From contig QIKG01000279.1 of the NCBI GenBank assembly GCA_003232965.1, positions 1 to 15,609 on the forward strand: a stretch of 15,609 nt of DNA, given 5' to 3'. Of the stretch, positions 8,093 through 15,609 are shown in pieces (the first letter of the stretch is position 1; each line of letters opens with the position of its first letter). This stretch comes from Oceanospirillales bacterium. GTDB lineage: Bacteria; Pseudomonadota; Gammaproteobacteria; Xanthomonadales; SZUA-36. Position numbers and translations under genes: made by a program. Below the pieces are notes generated by a model. That model saw only the letters and a list, made by a program, of their open reading frames with translations. It was not told the origin of the DNA and did not search any database.

Positions 8093-9328
8093 ATGATGAC
8101 CAATAAATTACTCAATACTCTGGTGCATAAACAAGGCCATGTCTTGTTGCTACTGGTGTTTTTATTAACCGCTCTTGCTGTGCCAGTATCGCTGATAGCC
8201 CAGGAAAAAAGCTCAACAAGCACGGTAAAACCGGCCAGGGCATCTATGCCTGCAGCACCGCAATTAAACGCAAAAAGCTATTTTCTGAAGGATTTTCAGA
8301 GTGGTGCTATCCTCGCTGAAAAAGATGCTGATTTACGCGTAGACCCAGCCAGCATTACTAAGTTAATGACCAGTTATGTGGTTTTTAATGAATTAAAGCA
8401 GGGTAAGCTGGCACTGACTGATATTTCCACCATCAGCGAAAAAGCTTGGCGTACCGAAGGCTCGCGCACGTTTATCGAGGTTGGTAAACAGGTCAGCATT
8501 GAAGACCTCATCAAGGGCATGGTTATTCAGTCCGGCAATGATGCCTCGGTGGCACTGGCCGAGCATATTGCCGGTACCGAGGATGCCTTTGCCAGCATGA
8601 TGAATCATTATGCGGTTGAATTAGGCATGACTAACAGTCACTTTGTAAATGCGACTGGCTTGCCGGATCCTGAGCACTATGTCACTGCCCGCGATATTGC
8701 CACCATGTCTACCGCGCTTATTGCCGAGTTTCCGGTTTATTACGCTTGGTATTCGGAAAAAGAATTTACCTTCAATAAAATCCGCCAGCACAACCGCAAT
8801 ACTTTGTTGTGGCGCGACCCGTCGGTGGACGGTCTGAAAACAGGCCACACAGAAGCGGCGGGCTATTGCCTGACAGCTTCTGCCATCAGGAAGGGTATGC
8901 GCCTGTTGGCCGTAGTTATGGGCACCGATAGCCAAAAAGCCCGTACGGCGGATGCCCAGGCTATGCTTAATTATGGTTTTCGCTTCTTTGAAACCCATCA
9001 ACTGTATCAGGCAGATCAGCAGATTACCGAGGCGGTGGTATGGAAAGGGGAGTCTAAAGAAATACAACTGAGTATTGCTAAGGATTTTTTCGTCACCATC
9101 CAGCGCGGCCGCTACGACTCCCTAGATGCTAGGGTAACTCCGGAAGTGTCAGCTCCCATCAGTAAGGGCCAGCCACTAGGTAAACTACAGGTTTTTTTGG
9201 ATGGCGAGGAAATTGGTTCTCGCCCATTGCTGGCCATGAGCGATATCGCCGAAGCCGGGTTTTTTGGTCGTAGTTACGACAGCATCCGCTTATGGGTTGG
9301 TGGACTGTTTGGAGACTCTGATGAGTGA
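8093..9328 (+). CDS. dacA: D-alanyl-D-alanine carboxypeptidase, PBP5/6 type
   Basis: DacA trims the terminal D-Ala from pentapeptide stems, limiting crosslinking. The 411-residue protein (E. coli PBP5 403) has an N-terminal signal peptide probably cleaved after A36 (SLIA-QEK). Low-molecular-mass PBP motifs are intact: SITK with nucleophile S87 and K90, SGN at 147-149, and KTG at 249-251. A C-terminal all-beta PBP5_C domain (about residues 300-390) ends in an amphipathic tail (IRLWVGGLFG) that would hold the protein on the inner membrane. ATGs at 8093 and 8096 are both possible; neither has a clear ribosome site, and no earlier start exists after the stop at 8057. The 3' end overlaps ybeD by eight bases. 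Confidence 0.95.
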   Translation: MMTNKLLNTLVHKQGHVLLLLVFLLTALAVPVSLIAQEKSSTSTVKPARASMPAAPQLNAKSYFLKDFQSGAILAEKDADLRVDPASITKLMTSYVVFNELKQGKLALTDISTISEKAWRTEGSRTFIEVGKQVSIEDLIKGMVIQSGNDASVALAEHIAGTEDAFASMMNHYAVELGMTNSHFVNATGLPDPEHYVTARDIATMSTALIAEFPVYYAWYSEKEFTFNKIRQHNRNTLLWRDPSVDGLKTGHTEAAGYCLTASAIRKGMRLLAVVMGTDSQKARTADAQAMLNYGFRFFETHQLYQADQQITEAVVWKGESKEIQLSIAKDFFVTIQRGRYDSLDARVTPEVSAPISKGQPLGKLQVFLDGEEIGSRPLLAMSDIAEAGFFGRSYDSIRLWVGGLFGDSDE

Positions 9329-9600
9329 TAGCAAACACCTTGAAGCTGAGGCATTGCATGAAAAAGAAGAAGAAATCCTCAAGTTTCCAACCGAAATAGC
9401 AATCAAGGCCATGGGCCGAAATTCAGATACTCTGGCATTACCATGTTAGCGCTGATAAAATTATTTCAGTCACCACCCGACCCAGCAAGGCAGGAAATTT
9501 CTTGTCGGTTACGGTCAGGGTCATGGCTGATTCCCGCAAGCAGCTCGACACTATCTATCAAGCTCTGACCGATAGTGAAGAAGTACTAATGGCGCTGTAG
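9321..9600 (+). pseudogene. ybeD: YbeD/DUF493 family small regulator, frameshifted
   Basis: YbeD is a small ACT-like protein of uncertain function, almost always between dacA and lipB in gammaproteobacteria. The start at 9321 has GGAG (9311-9314). The first frame gives FPTEIAIKAMGRNSD, the family N-terminus, then ends TLALPC-stop at 9447-9449. The other half reads in a second frame from about 9430: LWHYHVSADKIISVTTRPSK, then GNFLSVTVRVMADS and finally EEVLMAL, stopping at 9598-9600. Joined, they form a complete protein of about 92-93 residues (E. coli 87). The defect lies near 9426-9433 and equals one extra base or two missing bases; loss of TC from a CTCTCT run is one simple route. Real mutation and sequencing error cannot be separated here. 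Confidence 0.85.
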
Positions 9601-9606
9601 AAGTTT

Positions 9607-10335
9607 ATGAGCGGTGTTATACGCCCGGTTTCAGCTTATGAGATGAATACCCTCGGGGTTCGTGATCTGGGTATGCGTGATTACCAGCCGGTCTGGGAAT
9701 CCATGCAGCAATTTACCGACAACAGGGATGAAAACAGCCCGGATGAGCTTTGGTTGCTCGAACATCAGCCGGTGTTCACTCAGGGACAGGCAGGTAAAGC
9801 AGAGCACTTGCTCGCGCCAGGCGATATTCCCGTCTTGCAGGTCGACCGTGGTGGACAGGTTACTTATCATGGCCCCGGTCAACTGATCGCCTACCCGCTG
9901 CTCGATATTCGCCGGCGTAAGCTATCGATTCGCGATATGGTCCATGCTATTGAGCAAGCGATAATCAACTCATTGGCCGATTTTGAAATTCAGGCAGAGC
10001 GGAGTCCGGGCGCACCAGGGGTGTATGTCGGCGCTGCAAAAATTGCCGCAGTGGGCCTGCGAATTCGCAAAGGCTGTAGTTTTCATGGGCTTTCGCTGAA
10101 TATTGACATGAATACCGAACCGTTTGCACGGATCAACCCCTGCGGTTTTCAGGGTCTGGAAATCACCCAGATGATTGACCAGGTGCCCGCGCAAAACCGG
10201 GGCGAACTAAGCCTGAGCAGAGTGAAGTCGGTGCTGGTGGGTAAGTTATTAGAAGAATTAAATTACGGCGGCGTGTTGGTTTTGGCCGCAGGAATTGGCA
10301 GATCAGGAATTGACAGATCAGGAATTGATAGATAA
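9607..10335 (+). CDS. lipB: Octanoyl-[ACP]:protein N-octanoyltransferase
   Basis: LipB moves the octanoyl group from acyl carrier protein to lipoyl-domain lysines, the first step of endogenous lipoate assembly. The protein has 242 residues (E. coli 213). RGGQVTYHGPGQLIAYPL carries the conserved substrate-pocket His/Gly residues. Catalytic K145 (GAAKIAAVG) and C179 (INPCGF) are 34 apart, as in E. coli (K135/C169). The start is uncertain: ATG 9607 gives 12 residues before the next Met (9643), and neither has a strong ribosome site. The C-terminus is lengthened by a GI(G/D)RS repeat from a 15-bp tandem repeat. The stop shares one base with the lipA start. Confidence 0.94.
   Translation: MSGVIRPVSAYEMNTLGVRDLGMRDYQPVWESMQQFTDNRDENSPDELWLLEHQPVFTQGQAGKAEHLLAPGDIPVLQVDRGGQVTYHGPGQLIAYPLLDIRRRKLSIRDMVHAIEQAIINSLADFEIQAERSPGAPGVYVGAAKIAAVGLRIRKGCSFHGLSLNIDMNTEPFARINPCGFQGLEITQMIDQVPAQNRGELSLSRVKSVLVGKLLEELNYGGVLVLAAGIGRSGIDRSGIDR
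10291..10335 (+). repeat. Three 15-bp tandem repeats at the lipB/lipA junction
   Basis: Units at 10291-10305 (GGAATTGGCAGATCA), 10306-10320 (GGAATTGACAGATCA) and 10321-10335 (GGAATTGATAGATAA) differ at one to three positions each. They keep the lipB frame and encode GIGRS-GIDRS-GIDR-stop. The last unit contains the lipB stop and places AGGA about 11 bases before the lipA ATG, so the repeat also forms the lipA translation start region. Confidence 0.92.
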
Positions 10336-11339
10336 TGAATGATAAAAACGGGCGTAGCCCGATACCAATAACATTGGCAGATACCCCGCCACAGGTGGTA
10401 GAGGCGCTGGTTAAAGAGCTCGGTGCGGATAAAATCAGTCGCAACACGGCAAAATTTGAGCGTGCTGAAGTTCTACGCAAACCCGACTGGATTCGCGTGC
10501 GTTTACCGCTGGGCAATGCCGTCGCAAAGCTGAAATCACGGCTGCGCGAAAATAGTCTGGTTACCGTTTGTGAAGAGGCCTCTTGTCCTAATATTCATGA
10601 GTGCTTCAGTAAAGGCACAGCAACTTTCATGATTCTTGGAGAAGTCTGTACCCGGCGTTGCTCGTTTTGCGATGTGGCCCATGGGCGGCCCTTAGCTGTT
10701 GATACCAACGAACCTGCACAGTTGGCAGAAACTATCGCCAGCATGCAATTGAAATATGTAGTGATTACCTCAGTAGATCGCGATGATTTGCTAGATGGCG
10801 GCGCCCAGCATTATGCCGATTGTATCCGCGAGGTGAGAGCTGCCAGCCCGGATATTAAAATTGAAATCCTGGTGCCAGATTTTCGCGGCAAAGGACGCAT
10901 GCAGCGCGCGCTAGATATTCTCGATCAGGCACCGCCCGATGTGTTTAACCATAACCTGGAAACGGTAGCACCGCTATACCGGAATGTTCGTCCCGGTGCC
11001 GATTATCAATGGTCGTTAGAATTACTGAAAGCCTTCAAACAGCGGCATCCGGAAATCCCCACAAAATCGGGCATTATGCTCGGCCTGGGTGAGGATCTTG
11101 CGCAGGTAGAGGCCTTGTTCCAGGATTTAAAAGATCACCAGGTTGATATGATCACCGTAGGCCAGTATCTGCAGCCTACCAGTCATCATCATCCGGTATT
11201 GCGTTACTGGACACCCGATGAATTTGCATATCTTGCGGAACTGGGAAATAAGATGGATTTTTCCCATGTTGCCAGTGGCCCGTTGGTGCGCTCGTCCTAT
11301 CATGCCGATATTCAGGCTGAAGGGGTTATTGGCGGATAA
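10335..11339 (+). CDS. lipA: Lipoyl synthase (radical SAM)
   Basis: LipA inserts two sulfur atoms into the octanoyl chain made by LipB, completing lipoyl cofactors of pyruvate and 2-oxoglutarate dehydrogenases and the glycine cleavage system. The 334-residue protein (E. coli 321) has both iron-sulfur cluster motifs: auxiliary C79-x4-C84-x5-C90 (CEEASCPNIHEC) and radical SAM C105-x3-C109-x2-C112 (CTRRCSFC). The RSSY motif (R319-Y322), whose Ser binds the sacrificial auxiliary cluster, is also present. All these positions are shifted by +11 relative to E. coli. The ATG overlaps the lipB stop (TAATG). Confidence 0.97.
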   Translation: MNDKNGRSPIPITLADTPPQVVEALVKELGADKISRNTAKFERAEVLRKPDWIRVRLPLGNAVAKLKSRLRENSLVTVCEEASCPNIHECFSKGTATFMILGEVCTRRCSFCDVAHGRPLAVDTNEPAQLAETIASMQLKYVVITSVDRDDLLDGGAQHYADCIREVRAASPDIKIEILVPDFRGKGRMQRALDILDQAPPDVFNHNLETVAPLYRNVRPGADYQWSLELLKAFKQRHPEIPTKSGIMLGLGEDLAQVEALFQDLKDHQVDMITVGQYLQPTSHHHPVLRYWTPDEFAYLAELGNKMDFSHVASGPLVRSSYHADIQAEGVIGG

Positions 11340-11393
11340 CGCCAACAGATATATTATATCGTCGCTTCACTGTCTGTCGGCGAATCAGGGCAT

Positions 11394-11411
11394 TTTGACG
11401 AATTTGACGAA
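11394..11411 (+). repeat. Perfect 9-bp direct repeat downstream of lipA
   Basis: TTTGACGAA occurs twice head to tail (11394-11402, 11403-11411) in the lipA-prc gap. Each copy contains a TTGACG that resembles a -35 hexamer, but no suitable -10 follows at 16-18 bases. It may be slippage or a binding site; nothing more can be said. Confidence 0.7.
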
Positions 11412-11445
11412 TATCTTGAAACCTGATGGCAAAGTTGCGGTCTTA

Positions 11446-11454
11446 TGCTACATT
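11446..11454 (+). promoter_or_regulatory. Candidate prc promoter (extended -10)
   Basis: TGcTACATT looks like an extended -10 about 100 bases before the prc start. The upstream -35 region is poor. The 214-base gap after lipA and the new ribosome site support independent transcription of prc, but no clear lipA terminator is visible. Confidence 0.25.
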
Positions 11455-11553
11455 AAGGGATATTAGAGAATATTTTCGGTCGATTGTCGGCCTTAAACAA
11501 TCTCAATAATTAATTTATAAAATCGAAATAATAAAATTTAAGGAATTGAATTA

Positions 11554-13836
11554 GTGCAAATAAATCGGTTTAAGAAATCCAGCCTCATTTTACTCACCGG
11601 GCTGATGCTATCGCTGTTGCCGATAACATCAACATTGGCATTGCCAAGCAGTGGTGATAATAAAGACGGCGAGCTGTTACTCAAACAAAGCATGAATCAG
11701 CGCTATGCGGCTCATTTAGCGGTTAGTTTTCTGACCAACTGGCACTACAAAGATGTGCAGTTGGATGATGAACTATCCAGTCAAATACTTGATCAGTACA
11801 TCGAGACTCTGGATCCGAATCGGGCTTATTTTTTATCCGCTGATATTGCCGGAATGGAACAATGGCGCCTGAAGCTGGATGATGCTTTACGCCATGACGA
11901 CCTCGATGTGGCTTTTGATATTTTTAATCTGTATGTGTTGCGGGTTAAAAACCGCATCCAGTTTGTTCGCAAACAACTTGAAATACCGATGGATTTCAAC
12001 ATAGATGAAGAATTCCAGTTTGACCGTACTGAATCCCCGTGGATCGCTGACAGTAAAGCCTGGGACGAGCAATGGCGTAAGCGCGTCAAAAATGACTGGC
12101 TGAGGTTAAAGCTCACCGATAAAGACGAAGAAGAAATCCGCAAAACTCTAGATGATCGCTATACCAACCTGGATCGACGCATCAGCGAACTGAACGAAGA
12201 AGATGTGTTTCAGTATTTTATGAATGCCGTCAGCTTGGCAGTAGAGCCACATACGGCTTATATGTCGCCGCGAAGCTCAGAGAATTTTGATATCTCAATG
12301 AAGCTCTCACTGGAAGGCATCGGTGCATTGTTGCAGCGGGAAAATGAATACACCTCAATTGCTCGGGTTATACCCGGCGGGCCGGCAAAAAAAGACGGAC
12401 GACTCAAGGCCGAAGACCGGATAACCGGTGTTGCCCAGGGGCGTGAAGGTAAAATGGTTGATGTTATTGGCTGGCGTCTTGACGATGTGGTCGATTTAAT
12501 TCGCGGTCCAAAAGGCACTTATGTGCGTTTGGAAGTATTACCCGCAGACAGTGGCGAGGGCAGTGCGAGTAAGGTTATTGAAATTCTGCGCAATGAAGTT
12601 AAACTGGAAGAGCAGGCGGCAAAAAGTCGGATTATTGAAATTCCTCAGGGTGAAGGTATTACCAAAATCGGGGTAATTGACCTACCGGTGTTTTACCTGG
12701 ATTTTCGCGGTCGTGCCGAAGGCAAAAAAGATTACCGCAGCTCTACCCGTGATGTAAAAAAACTGATTGATGAGATGAAAGCCGAAGGTATCGAGTCCTT
12801 GGTGATTGACCTGCGCAGCAACGGTGGCGGTTCCTTGCTTGAAGCAACCACCCTAACAGGTTTGTTTATCGATCAGGGGCCAGTGGTACAAGTGCGCGAT
12901 TCGCGTGGTCGTATTTCACTGGAACGCGACGATGATCCGGGCGTGGCCTGGGATGGTCCGATGGCGGTGCTGGTTAATCGTTTCAGTGCTTCGGCATCCG
13001 AAATATTTGCCGCGGCTATTCAAGATTATCAACGCGGTCTGGTAGTTGGTGAGCCGACTTACGGTAAAGGTACTGTGCAAAACCTGGTGAATCTGGATGA
13101 TTATTCGCCTGGCGATAAAAAACGCTTAGGTCAATTAAAGTTGACCATGGCACAGTTTTTCCGGGTTAATGGCGGTTCCACCCAAAATCGCGGAGTCACC
13201 CCTGATATCAGTTTTCCAACACCGGGCGATGCCGCAGACTTTGGCGAAAGCGCATTGACTAATGCGTTGCCTTGGACGCAGATCGAAAAAGCTGACTACA
13301 AACCGGTTAACCGGGTAGCGCCTGTACTTGCGGTATTGGACGCTCGTTACCGTGAACGCCTGAGCAGCAGTGAAGAGTTTTCCTGGATTTATGAAGATAT
13401 AGAAGAGTACAAAGAAAACAAGAATCGGAAAACGGTTAGCCTGCTGGAAGATGGCCGGCGCACAGAAAGAAAAGAAAATGAAGCCAAACGCAAACAGCGT
13501 AAAGAGCAGCGTTACTTGCTGCATGGTTTGCCCATTCCTGTAGATGAAGACGAAAATGAAGATGGTGCTGAATCTGAAGAGCTCGCTGAGGCCAAAATCG
13601 AAAGTAATGCAGCAGATACTGCCGAGAGAAATCCGGAACTTAAAGCTATTACTGCTACAGGTGAGGGCGATGAGGTTGATACTGGTGATGATGGTTCAGA
13701 TGCAGCCGCAGACGAAGATGAGGCCGATGAAGAAGAATTGCCAGATCTAATCCTCGAGGAAACCGCCCGGATTCTTGCAGATGCTACTCGTTTAATGGCG
13801 AATAAACCTATGTTTGCACAAGATTTAAGCAAGTAA
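11554..13836 (+). CDS. prc: Tail-specific carboxy-terminal protease Prc/Tsp (S41)
   Basis: Prc is a periplasmic serine-lysine protease that degrades proteins from non-polar C-termini; known substrates in relatives include wall hydrolases and PBP3. GTG 11554 has AAGGA nine bases upstream. Signal peptide cleavage is likely near residue 29 (TSTLA-LPSS). Domains in 760 residues: N-terminal Tsp domain (about 35-230), PDZ (about 245-335, SLEGIGALL), S41 protease core (about 360-560) and C-terminal DUF3340-type domain (about 575-750). The catalytic pair is S480 (in FSASASEIFA) and K505 (in TYGKGTVQ), 25 apart as in E. coli. It is longer than E. coli Prc (682), largely through an Asp/Glu-rich stretch at about residues 663-730. 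Confidence 0.96.
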   Translation: MQINRFKKSSLILLTGLMLSLLPITSTLALPSSGDNKDGELLLKQSMNQRYAAHLAVSFLTNWHYKDVQLDDELSSQILDQYIETLDPNRAYFLSADIAGMEQWRLKLDDALRHDDLDVAFDIFNLYVLRVKNRIQFVRKQLEIPMDFNIDEEFQFDRTESPWIADSKAWDEQWRKRVKNDWLRLKLTDKDEEEIRKTLDDRYTNLDRRISELNEEDVFQYFMNAVSLAVEPHTAYMSPRSSENFDISMKLSLEGIGALLQRENEYTSIARVIPGGPAKKDGRLKAEDRITGVAQGREGKMVDVIGWRLDDVVDLIRGPKGTYVRLEVLPADSGEGSASKVIEILRNEVKLEEQAAKSRIIEIPQGEGITKIGVIDLPVFYLDFRGRAEGKKDYRSSTRDVKKLIDEMKAEGIESLVIDLRSNGGGSLLEATTLTGLFIDQGPVVQVRDSRGRISLERDDDPGVAWDGPMAVLVNRFSASASEIFAAAIQDYQRGLVVGEPTYGKGTVQNLVNLDDYSPGDKKRLGQLKLTMAQFFRVNGGSTQNRGVTPDISFPTPGDAADFGESALTNALPWTQIEKADYKPVNRVAPVLAVLDARYRERLSSSEEFSWIYEDIEEYKENKNRKTVSLLEDGRRTERKENEAKRKQRKEQRYLLHGLPIPVDEDENEDGAESEELAEAKIESNAADTAERNPELKAITATGEGDEVDTGDDGSDAAADEDEADEEELPDLILEETARILADATRLMANKPMFAQDLSK

Positions 13837-13895
13837 AAACTGCAAAGGAAGCTGTAGAGTTAATTAATTAATAATTTAATTGATCAGGCATTAAT

Positions 13896-13924
13896 AAAAA
13901 ACCCGCTAACTGCGGGTTTTTTTT
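13896..13924. terminator. Bidirectional Rho-independent terminator between prc and mscL
   Basis: An 11-bp stem (AAAAAACCCGC / GCGGGTTTTTT) encloses the 5-base loop TAACT and is followed by a T tract to 13924. The A run on the left side becomes a T tract on the minus strand, so it should end both prc and the convergent mscL. Confidence 0.92.
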
Positions 13925-13955
13925 ATTGCCTTGGTGAAAAACTAAGCTTGAAAGA

Positions 13956-14357
13956 CTAATCTTTCTTTAGAAGATCTCTAATTTCCGTCAGCAAAGTTTC
14001 TTCAACCCCTGGCTCTGGCGCCGCCGCCGGTGCTTCTTCTTCTTTTTTGCGCATATTGTTCATCATTTTAATCATCATGAATATAGCGATAGCGACAATG
14101 ATGAAGTCGAGTATATTCTGGATAAACAAACCGTAATTCATCAATACTGCATCAGCACCCTCTTGTGCCTCTTTGAGTGTGTATGAGAGTTTGCTAAAAT
14201 CTACGCCTCCCATCATCACTCCGATCGGTGGCATGATAATATCTTTAACCAGTGATGAAATAATCTTGCCAAAAGCAGCACCAATAATGATACCAACCGC
14301 CATATCAACGACATTGCCTTTCATGGCAAAATCTTTAAATTCTTTAGCCATTCCCAT
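13956..14357 (-). CDS. mscL: Large-conductance mechanosensitive channel MscL
   Basis: MscL is a pentameric inner-membrane channel that opens under membrane tension to release solutes in hypo-osmotic shock. The 133-residue length is normal (E. coli 136). The N-terminal amphipathic helix (EFKDFAMKGNVVDMAVG) leads into the pore-lining first helix with IIIGAAFGKIISSLVKDIIMPPIG. The second helix is at about residues 76-100, and the C-terminal helical bundle ends in EIRDLLKKD. The ATG at 14357 follows AGAGAGGA by six bases; a second in-frame ATG two codons later is less well spaced. It is convergent to prc and divergent from priA across a 50-base gap. Confidence 0.97.
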   Translation of the reverse strand: MGMAKEFKDFAMKGNVVDMAVGIIIGAAFGKIISSLVKDIIMPPIGVMMGGVDFSKLSYTLKEAQEGADAVLMNYGLFIQNILDFIIVAIAIFMMIKMMNNMRKKEEEAPAAAPEPGVEETLLTEIRDLLKKD

Positions 14358-14407
14358 AGTGAATCCTCTCTGTGGTTTTAAGAAGCCCCAGTTTACAGGA
14401 AAGCCCC

Positions 14408-15609
14408 GTGCCTGATAATTCTCTCATCATCGCCCGCCTAGCATTGGTAGTGCCGCTGAATCGATTGTTTGACTACAGCGTGCCTATGGGTATGAGCACA
14501 CCAACACTGGGCTGTAGGGTGGAAGTGAAATTTGCTGGCAAGAAAAAAATCGGCTGGGTGGTTGAAATCAGTGATTCCACTGATGTGCCAAAAGGCAAGC
14601 TGCTGAGTCTGGAAAGCATTATTGATCAACAGCCAGCGTGGAACCCGGCATTATGGCAATTAATGATCTGGTGTTGGACTTACTACCATCATCCACCGGG
14701 AGAAATCCTGGCGACCGCCTTGCCACCCTTGTTGCGAGGCCCGTCACCCGTTGTTGCGCCGTTGAGTGAAAGCTGGCGGTTAACTGCTGATGGTTTGGCG
14801 CAGGATCAGCAAAAATTACTTATGCGCGCACCGCGTCAAGCAGCATTATTGCAGGCGCTTGCACAACCGGCATCGGTTGCCAGTTTGGCGACTCATTTTG
14901 AAAACAGTGACTGGCGCTCAGTACTGCGTAAACTACTTGCCAAAGGTTGGTTGGAAACATGCCCAGCTGCTGCCGCCGTACAGCTTGAGGCAGCGCAGGG
15001 TCCAAAGCTTAACAGTGAGCAACACCAAGCACTCACCGGTATTAGCCAACACCTGGGCCGTTATGCTACGCACTTACTGTATGGGGTAACCGGTAGCGGC
15101 AAAACCGAAGTCTATCTACAACTGGCAAAGCAGGTATTGAAGCGCAAGCAACAGGTGCTTTTTCTGGTGCCCGAAATTGGCCTAGTACCGCAATTAGAGC
15201 GCCGGGTGCAACAACGATTAGGGCTGGAGCCTGTACTGGTACACTCTGCCCAAAGTGACGGTGAACGCTATCGCGCTTGGTATCTTGCCGCCAGTGGCGA
15301 GGCGCGAGTGGTTATTGGGACTCGCTCGGCATTGTTTAGCGCACTACCGGAACTGGGCCTGATTGTGGTCGATGAAGAGCATGACAGCGCCTATAAGCAG
15401 CAGGACCACTGGCGCTATCATGCCCGTGATGTGGCCGTAAAACGCGCCAGCCTGGAAAACTGCCCGTTGGTTCTGGGTAGCGCTACACCGGCGCTGGAGT
15501 CGTTGGCAAATGCTGAGGCCGGGCGCTATCAACTGTTTAGACTTGACCAACGCGCTAACAAACGCAAGATGCCCGACTGGCAGTTGTTGGAAATGCGTGA
15601 ACAAGCCGT
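14408..15609 (+). CDS. priA: Primosomal protein N' (replication restart helicase PriA), N-terminal part
   Basis: PriA recognises stalled forks and D-loops and reloads the replisome. About 400 codons are present; the gene runs off the right edge. The GTG start at 14408 has AGGAA (14397-14401). The N-terminal 3'-DNA-binding domain is seen as LALVVPLNRLFDYSVP. The helicase core has Walker A GVTGSGKTE (K232, T233), motif Ia LVPEIGLVPQ, GTRSALF, the DEEH box (D322-H325) followed by DSAYKQQ, and motif III GSATP (357-361). The zinc-binding cysteines and helicase motifs IV-VI lie beyond the window. No stop occurs in frame. Confidence 0.96.
   Translation, partial: MPDNSLIIARLALVVPLNRLFDYSVPMGMSTPTLGCRVEVKFAGKKKIGWVVEISDSTDVPKGKLLSLESIIDQQPAWNPALWQLMIWCWTYYHHPPGEILATALPPLLRGPSPVVAPLSESWRLTADGLAQDQQKLLMRAPRQAALLQALAQPASVASLATHFENSDWRSVLRKLLAKGWLETCPAAAAVQLEAAQGPKLNSEQHQALTGISQHLGRYATHLLYGVTGSGKTEVYLQLAKQVLKRKQQVLFLVPEIGLVPQLERRVQQRLGLEPVLVHSAQSDGERYRAWYLAASGEARVVIGTRSALFSALPELGLIVVDEEHDSAYKQQDHWRYHARDVAVKRASLENCPLVLGSATPALESLANAEAGRYQLFRLDQRANKRKMPDWQLLEMREQA

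Noticed and set aside
11348..11360. Perfect dyad GATATATTATATC just after lipA
   Set aside because: It is AT-only apart from the end bases, lacks a T tract and is too weak to be a terminator; such dyads are expected by chance in AT-rich spacers.
11218..11466. ORF overlapping the lipA end, whose tail (LKPDGKVAVL) looks like a methyltransferase strand
   Set aside because: Most of it is out of frame inside lipA, it has no ribosome site, and the match is one short motif in otherwise non-conserved sequence.
11453..11496. TTAAGG...CCTTAA inverted repeat in the prc leader
   Set aside because: Arms are only six bases with a 32-base loop, and no conserved riboswitch or attenuator elements are visible.
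13512..13832. Long Ser-rich antisense ORF opposite the prc 3' end
   Set aside because: It mirrors the GAA/GAT-rich acidic coding stretch (reverse complement gives Ser/Phe codons) and has no start signal or family resemblance.
1..15609. A novel multi-gene defence, toxin or biosynthetic system
   Set aside because: Every substantial ORF with coding character is assigned to a known housekeeping family, and the gaps are too short to hold another system.

Overview
The window is chromosomal DNA of a gammaproteobacterium. Gene content and protein sequences resemble the Pseudomonas/Cellvibrio side of the class, but I cannot name the genus from sequence alone. Base composition looks even, near 48% GC by eye. 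It is a housekeeping region devoted to cell-wall elongation, septal and lateral wall processing, and lipoic acid synthesis. I found no phage, CRISPR, defence or secondary-metabolite locus and no convincing new multi-gene system. The notable items are small-scale: a 184-bp MITE-like insertion, two frameshifted genes, and several short in-frame tandem duplications.

Layout. Positions 1-87 (minus strand) hold the first 29 codons of a PfkB-family sugar/nucleoside kinase. After a 336-bp non-coding gap comes a long plus-strand series: mreB, mreC, mreD, mrdA (PBP2), rodA, mltB (frameshifted), rlpA, the MITE-like element, dacA (PBP5/6 type), ybeD (frameshifted), lipB and lipA. Most junctions overlap or are only a few bases apart, so this is probably one or two long operons. 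The element between rlpA and dacA is the main break. A 214-bp gap with its own promoter candidate precedes prc (tail-specific protease), which ends at a strong bidirectional terminator shared with convergent mscL (minus strand). Divergent from mscL, priA (plus strand) runs off the right edge.

How the genes fit together. MreB, MreC, MreD, PBP2 and RodA form the elongasome: RodA polymerises lipid II into glycan, PBP2 crosslinks it, and MreBCD position and activate the pair. MltB, RlpA and DacA then process the wall: MltB cuts glycan strands, RlpA acts on denuded glycan, and DacA removes the terminal D-Ala. Prc degrades periplasmic substrates, which in other proteobacteria include wall hydrolases. 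YbeD, LipB and LipA are the usual neighbours of dacA in gammaproteobacteria. Here mreBCD is joined directly to the mrdA-rodA-to-lipA block, whereas E. coli and Pseudomonas keep these as two separate loci.
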